Below, piece by piece: positions 6,594-8,246 of a stretch of 8,246 bases of DNA. The DNA lies in NCBI GenBank assembly GCA_039030715.1, contig JBCCDU010000124.1, positions 1-8,246 of the forward strand, in the 5' to 3' direction. Position 1 is the first letter of the stretch. Every line of letters starts with the position of its first letter. The notes under the pieces are model-generated. The model ran no database searches. It worked only from the letters and a program-made list of their open reading frames with translations, and was not told the origin of the DNA. The DNA is from Thermohalobaculum sp039030715. Its GTDB lineage: Bacteria; Pseudomonadota; Alphaproteobacteria; Rhodobacterales; Rhodobacteraceae. The position numbers and the translations under genes are program-made.

Positions 6594-7745
6594 ATGCTCA
6601 AGAACATGAGTAGTCTCACAAATAGCAGCACCAAAATCGAGGGTTCAGCCGGGTCAGAGTCCGGGATTTCGAGCTCAGCGTCCTATGACTCGCTGAACAG
6701 TGACGAACACGACGAGAGAACCTCTCGGGACCGAGCCTCAATCGCTCTGCCTGCTCATGTGGCCGGCTCCGGCGCGCTCGACCGGCTGATCGACACCGCG
6801 CGCGACTACGCCGAGGCCTCTACAGCCGGGAACACGAACAAGGCCTACGCGGCCGACTGGAAACACTTCACCCGTTGGTGCCGGTTGAAAGGCACGGAAC
6901 CTCTGCCCCCCTCGCCTGAGATGGTTGGACTTTATGTGGCTGATTTGGCTGCACCAGCCGGGAAGGCCCCTGCCCTTTCGGTCTCCACGATTGAGCGCCG
7001 GCTCTCGGGGCTTGCCTGGAACTACAGGCAGCGCGGGTTCACTCTTGATCGCAAGAACCGCCACATCGCCACGGTTCTGGCCGGGATCAAACGCAAGCAT
7101 GCGCGCCCGCCGGTCCAGAAGGAAGCGATCCTGCCTGAGGACATCCAGGCAATGGTGGCGACCCTTCCCTACGATCTCCGCGGGCTCCGAGACCGGGCGA
7201 TCTTGCTCTTGGGCTATACAGGTGGCCTGCGCCGTTCGGAGGTGGTCTGCCTCGATGTCCATAAGGACGATACACCGGACTCCGGCGGCTGGATCGAGGT
7301 CTTCGATGGCGGCGCCCTGCTTACCCTCAATGCCAAGACCGGCTGGCGCGAGGTCGAGGTCGGGCGCGGCTCAAGCGACCAGACCTGTCCCGTCCGCGCG
7401 CTGGAGCAATGGCTACACTTTGCCAAGATCGACTTTGGGCCGGTCTTCGTGCGCACATCGCGGGATGGCAAACGTGCGCTCGAGGCCCGCCTTTCCGACA
7501 AGCACGTCGCACGGCTGGTCAAGGCAGCCGTTATGAAGAGTAACGTCAGATCCGATCTGCCGGAAGCGAAACGGCTGGCAATGTTCTCTGGCCATTCCCT
7601 GCGCGCCGGGCTCGCCTCGTCGGCGGAGGTTGATGAGCGCTATATTCAAAAGCAACTCGGACATGCGTCGGCCGAAATGACCCGGCGCTATCAGCGCAGG
7701 CGCGACAGGTTCCGGGTGAACCTGACCAAAGCCGCAGGGCTGTGA
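6594..7745 (+). CDS. Tyrosine recombinase (phage-integrase family)
   Basis: The protein of 383 residues breaks and rejoins DNA through a covalent phosphotyrosine. The first ~45 residues are Ser-rich and probably disordered. The core-binding domain follows (about 60-165, including NTNKAYAADWKHFTRWCRLK). The catalytic domain shows the full set: R213 (in GGLRRSEV), K248 (in LNAKTGW), H334 and R337 (in HSLRAG), H357 (in LGHAS) and the nucleophile Y366 (in TRRYQ). An alternative start at 6606 (MSSLTNSS) would remove four residues. Neither start has a strong ribosome binding site. It is divergent from DUF1403-scpB and lies just right of the palindrome. Because the element lacks a TniR resolvase, I infer it may resolve cointegrates, as tyrosine recombinases do in some Tn3-family elements. 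Integration of a different kind or plasmid multimer resolution are alternatives. Confidence 0.9.
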   Translation: MLKNMSSLTNSSTKIEGSAGSESGISSSASYDSLNSDEHDERTSRDRASIALPAHVAGSGALDRLIDTARDYAEASTAGNTNKAYAADWKHFTRWCRLKGTEPLPPSPEMVGLYVADLAAPAGKAPALSVSTIERRLSGLAWNYRQRGFTLDRKNRHIATVLAGIKRKHARPPVQKEAILPEDIQAMVATLPYDLRGLRDRAILLLGYTGGLRRSEVVCLDVHKDDTPDSGGWIEVFDGGALLTLNAKTGWREVEVGRGSSDQTCPVRALEQWLHFAKIDFGPVFVRTSRDGKRALEARLSDKHVARLVKAAVMKSNVRSDLPEAKRLAMFSGHSLRAGLASSAEVDERYIQKQLGHASAEMTRRYQRRRDRFRVNLTKAAGL

Positions 7746-7769
7746 AGGTCAGGAAACTTGACGCGTTGG

Positions 7770-7800
7770 TGAAGCGCTAAGGTGAAATTCCAGCGCTTCA
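7770..7800. repeat. Inverted repeat after the recombinase gene (possible terminator or transposase site)
   Basis: Perfect 9-bp arms TGAAGCGCT (7770-7778) and AGCGCTTCA (7792-7800) surround a 13-nt loop, starting 25 bp after the recombinase stop. There is no T-run downstream, so intrinsic termination is doubtful. It lies within the right 80 bp of the transposon and may instead be a protein-binding element there. Confidence 0.4.
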
Positions 7801-7821
7801 GTTTCAGCTTACTACTTCAAT

Positions 7822-7845
7822 TGAAATCGGGAACTAAATGCGACA
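7822..7845 (-). repeat. Right terminal inverted repeat of the transposon
   Basis: Read inward on the minus strand from 7845, this end begins TGTCGCATTT and ends ATTTCA at 7827-7822. It matches the left terminal repeat at 20 of 24 positions. It supplies the in-frame TAG (7836-7834) that terminates the N-terminal stub of the interrupted gene. Confidence 0.88.
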
Positions 7846-7849
7846 CCAG
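7846..7849. repeat. Target site duplication, right copy (CCAG)
   Basis: This is the partner of the CCAG at 1283-1286. Keeping only one copy on joining the flanks preserves the reading frame of the interrupted gene, which is strong evidence that the duplication is real and not a chance 4-bp match. Confidence 0.75.
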
Positions 7850-7938
7850 AGGTCGGCGTCATCCTCGGCGTCGGACGCCTCCAGGTCTTCGAGAGACACC
7901 CCCGCATCGTCCATGTATGTCAGGCGTAGTCGGCTCAT
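7846..7938 (-). pseudogene. N-terminal 31 codons of the interrupted DUF1612/HTH-type gene
   Basis: The minus strand reads MSRLRLTYMDDAGVSLEDLE from an ATG at 7938-7936. A further acidic stretch ends in DADLW at the transposon junction. The Trp codon (7848-7846) is the same as the Trp codon at 1285-1283, which is followed by FLPEPFEEEPDDL. Removing the transposon and one CCAG copy therefore gives ...DADLW-FLPEPFEEE... without a frameshift, and the acidic composition continues across the joint. In the present sequence the frame runs three codons into the right terminal repeat (Cys-Arg-Ile) and stops at a TAG at 7836-7834, so only a 34-residue stub could be made. This fragment is too short to be called a gene without recognising the insertion. 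Confidence 0.85.
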
Positions 7939-7966
7939 GCGCGCATTATACAGCCATTATGCGCGC
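7939..7966 (-). promoter_or_regulatory. Promoter/operator of the interrupted DNA-binding gene
   Basis: On the minus strand a consensus -10 box TATAAT (7950-7945) stands six bases before the native ATG (7938-7936). A transcript would start at or near the ATG, so translation may be leaderless; no ribosome binding site is seen. The box is embedded in an inverted repeat with 8-bp arms, GCGCGCAT (7939-7946) and ATGCGCGC (7959-7966). That suggests an operator, possibly for autoregulation by the DNA-binding product. No good -35 box is visible. After the insertion this promoter drives only the N-terminal stub. Confidence 0.5.
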
Positions 7967-8006
7967 TTGGCGATGAAGTTTGAGGGACTGCGTTCTCCTC
8001 TACTAT

Positions 8007-8053
8007 AGAGGCGCCCGAGGATGCTGTCTTCTCGAGAGCGATGGAGCGCCTCT
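8007..8053. repeat. Inverted repeat with 8-bp arms and 31-nt loop
   Basis: AGAGGCGC (8007-8014) and GCGCCTCT (8046-8053) are perfect reverse complements. They lie in the region between the divergent interrupted gene and the resolvase. The function is unknown; it could be an operator or chance in GC-rich DNA. Confidence 0.3.
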
Positions 8054-8104
8054 CGTGGGCTTCAGCCATAGATACAAGGCTTCCCGAACTCAGCGCGACA
8101 AGGG

Positions 8105-8173
8105 AAACGCCCCTTGCAAGCGTTTACAAACGGTCGTTTATTGATGATACATAAAATTGCAAACGGCCCGTTT
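8105..8173. promoter_or_regulatory. Candidate resolvase binding region (res-like)
   Basis: Six copies of a 5-bp half-site alternate in orientation: AAACG 8105-8109, CGTTT 8121-8125, AAACG 8128-8132, CGTTT 8135-8139, AAACG 8161-8165 and CGTTT 8169-8173. The tightest pairs are AAACGGTCGTTT and AAACGGCCCGTTT. Serine resolvases of the Tn3 type bind three subsites of two inverted half-sites each, beside their own gene, so the count and place fit. Spacings are shorter than usual, so an autoregulatory operator is also possible. Confidence 0.5.
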
Positions 8174-8175
8174 TC

Positions 8176-8246
8176 ATGCCCCTGATAGGCTACGCCCGTG
8201 TTTCCACAGAGGATCAGACCCCCCTGCCCCAGTCTGAGGCCCTGCA
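8176..8246 (+). CDS. Serine recombinase (resolvase/invertase family), N-terminus only
   Basis: The gene runs off the right edge after 23 codons. It starts MPLIGYARVSTEDQTPLPQS, the opening beta strand and catalytic loop of resolvases, with nucleophile Ser10 in YARVST and Arg8 beside it. The family cuts DNA through a phosphoserine and resolves cointegrates or plasmid multimers, or inverts segments; which of these cannot be told from the fragment. It lies outside the transposon, so it belongs to the host replicon and is not this element's TniR. The upstream AAACG half-site array may be its own res site. No ribosome binding site is evident before the ATG. Confidence 0.88.
   Translation, partial: MPLIGYARVSTEDQTPLPQSEAL

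Larger units (their letters stand above)
1287..7845. mobile_element. Complete TniABQ (Tn5053/Tn402-type) transposon carrying scpB, DUF1403 and a tyrosine recombinase
   Basis: The element is 6559 bp long. Both ends start TGTCGCATTT when read inward, and the terminal 24 bp match at 20 positions. CCAG lies immediately outside each end. The flanks rejoin into one open reading frame, which independently fixes both boundaries. Inside are tniA, tniB and tniQ in the usual order, with tniA nearest one end and transcribed inward, as in Tn5053. The rest is a leftward DUF1403-scpB operon and a rightward tyrosine recombinase. No tniR, integron, resistance or metal genes are present. All catalytic motifs of the transposition proteins appear intact, so the element may be active. 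The proteins are divergent from classical Tn402 in my reading, and a separate subfamily is likely. Confidence 0.9.

Noticed and set aside
7770..7800. Confident intrinsic terminator for the recombinase gene
   Set aside because: The stem is good but there is no T-run on either side, and it lies in the transposon end where other functions are possible.
7782..7976. Short plus-strand open frame across the transposon right end
   Set aside because: It starts inside the end repeats and spans the insertion junction; the minus strand explains 7846-7938 as a gene fragment.
8176..8246. Treating the resolvase as this transposon's TniR
   Set aside because: It lies outside the right terminal repeat and beyond the rejoined target gene.
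1..8246. CRISPR array or CRISPR-guided TniQ transposon
   Set aside because: No regularly spaced repeats and no Cas-like coding sequence; TniQ here accompanies a Tn5053-like gene order.
1..8246. tRNA or rRNA genes, integron attC sites, resistance cargo
   Set aside because: No cloverleaf, rRNA-like or attC-like stretch, and no resistance gene was recognised on either strand.

Overview
The window reads as high-GC alphaproteobacterial accessory DNA, most likely from a plasmid of the Rhodobacterales or Rhizobiales. The reasons are its codon usage, a serine resolvase at the right edge, and DUF1403/ScpB/DUF1612-type proteins that I associate with plasmids of these orders. The genus cannot be told from the sequence.

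Layout. Bases 1-68 hold the start of an exported protein on the minus strand. Bases 305-1285 hold the C-terminal part of a DUF1612/HTH-type DNA-binding protein on the minus strand. Bases 1287-7845 are a complete, precisely delimited 6559-bp transposon of the Tn5053/Tn402 (TniABQ) kind. Bases 7846-7938 hold the missing N-terminal 31 codons of the interrupted gene. Bases 7939-8175 are a divergent regulatory region rich in inverted repeats. Bases 8176-8246 are the start of a plus-strand serine resolvase.

The transposon ends were found by reading the sequence. The two TGT...ACA terminal repeats match at 20 of 24 positions, beginning with ten identical bases. CCAG flanks both ends directly. Joining the flanks over one CCAG restores a single open frame of about 356 codons across the junction. 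The tniA-tniB-tniQ operon (DDE transposase, AAA ATPase, zinc-finger targeting protein) runs rightward from the left end. It meets a leftward DUF1403-scpB operon only 16 bp away. A tyrosine recombinase runs rightward to the right end.

How the genes may work together. Classical Tn5053-type elements resolve cointegrates with the serine resolvase TniR and a res site. This element has no TniR between its ends. It has a tyrosine recombinase next to a 33-bp palindrome (14-bp arms, 5-bp centre), divergent from two predicted winged-helix proteins (DUF1403 and an orphan ScpB). I propose that these form an alternative resolution or DNA-architecture module, comparable in layout to the TnpI/IRS and TnpS-TnpT/rst modules of some Tn3-family transposons. 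This is inference. The insertion lies about 330 bp from the start of a resolvase gene that has a res-like array in front of it, which fits the known preference of Tn5053-type elements for res regions.
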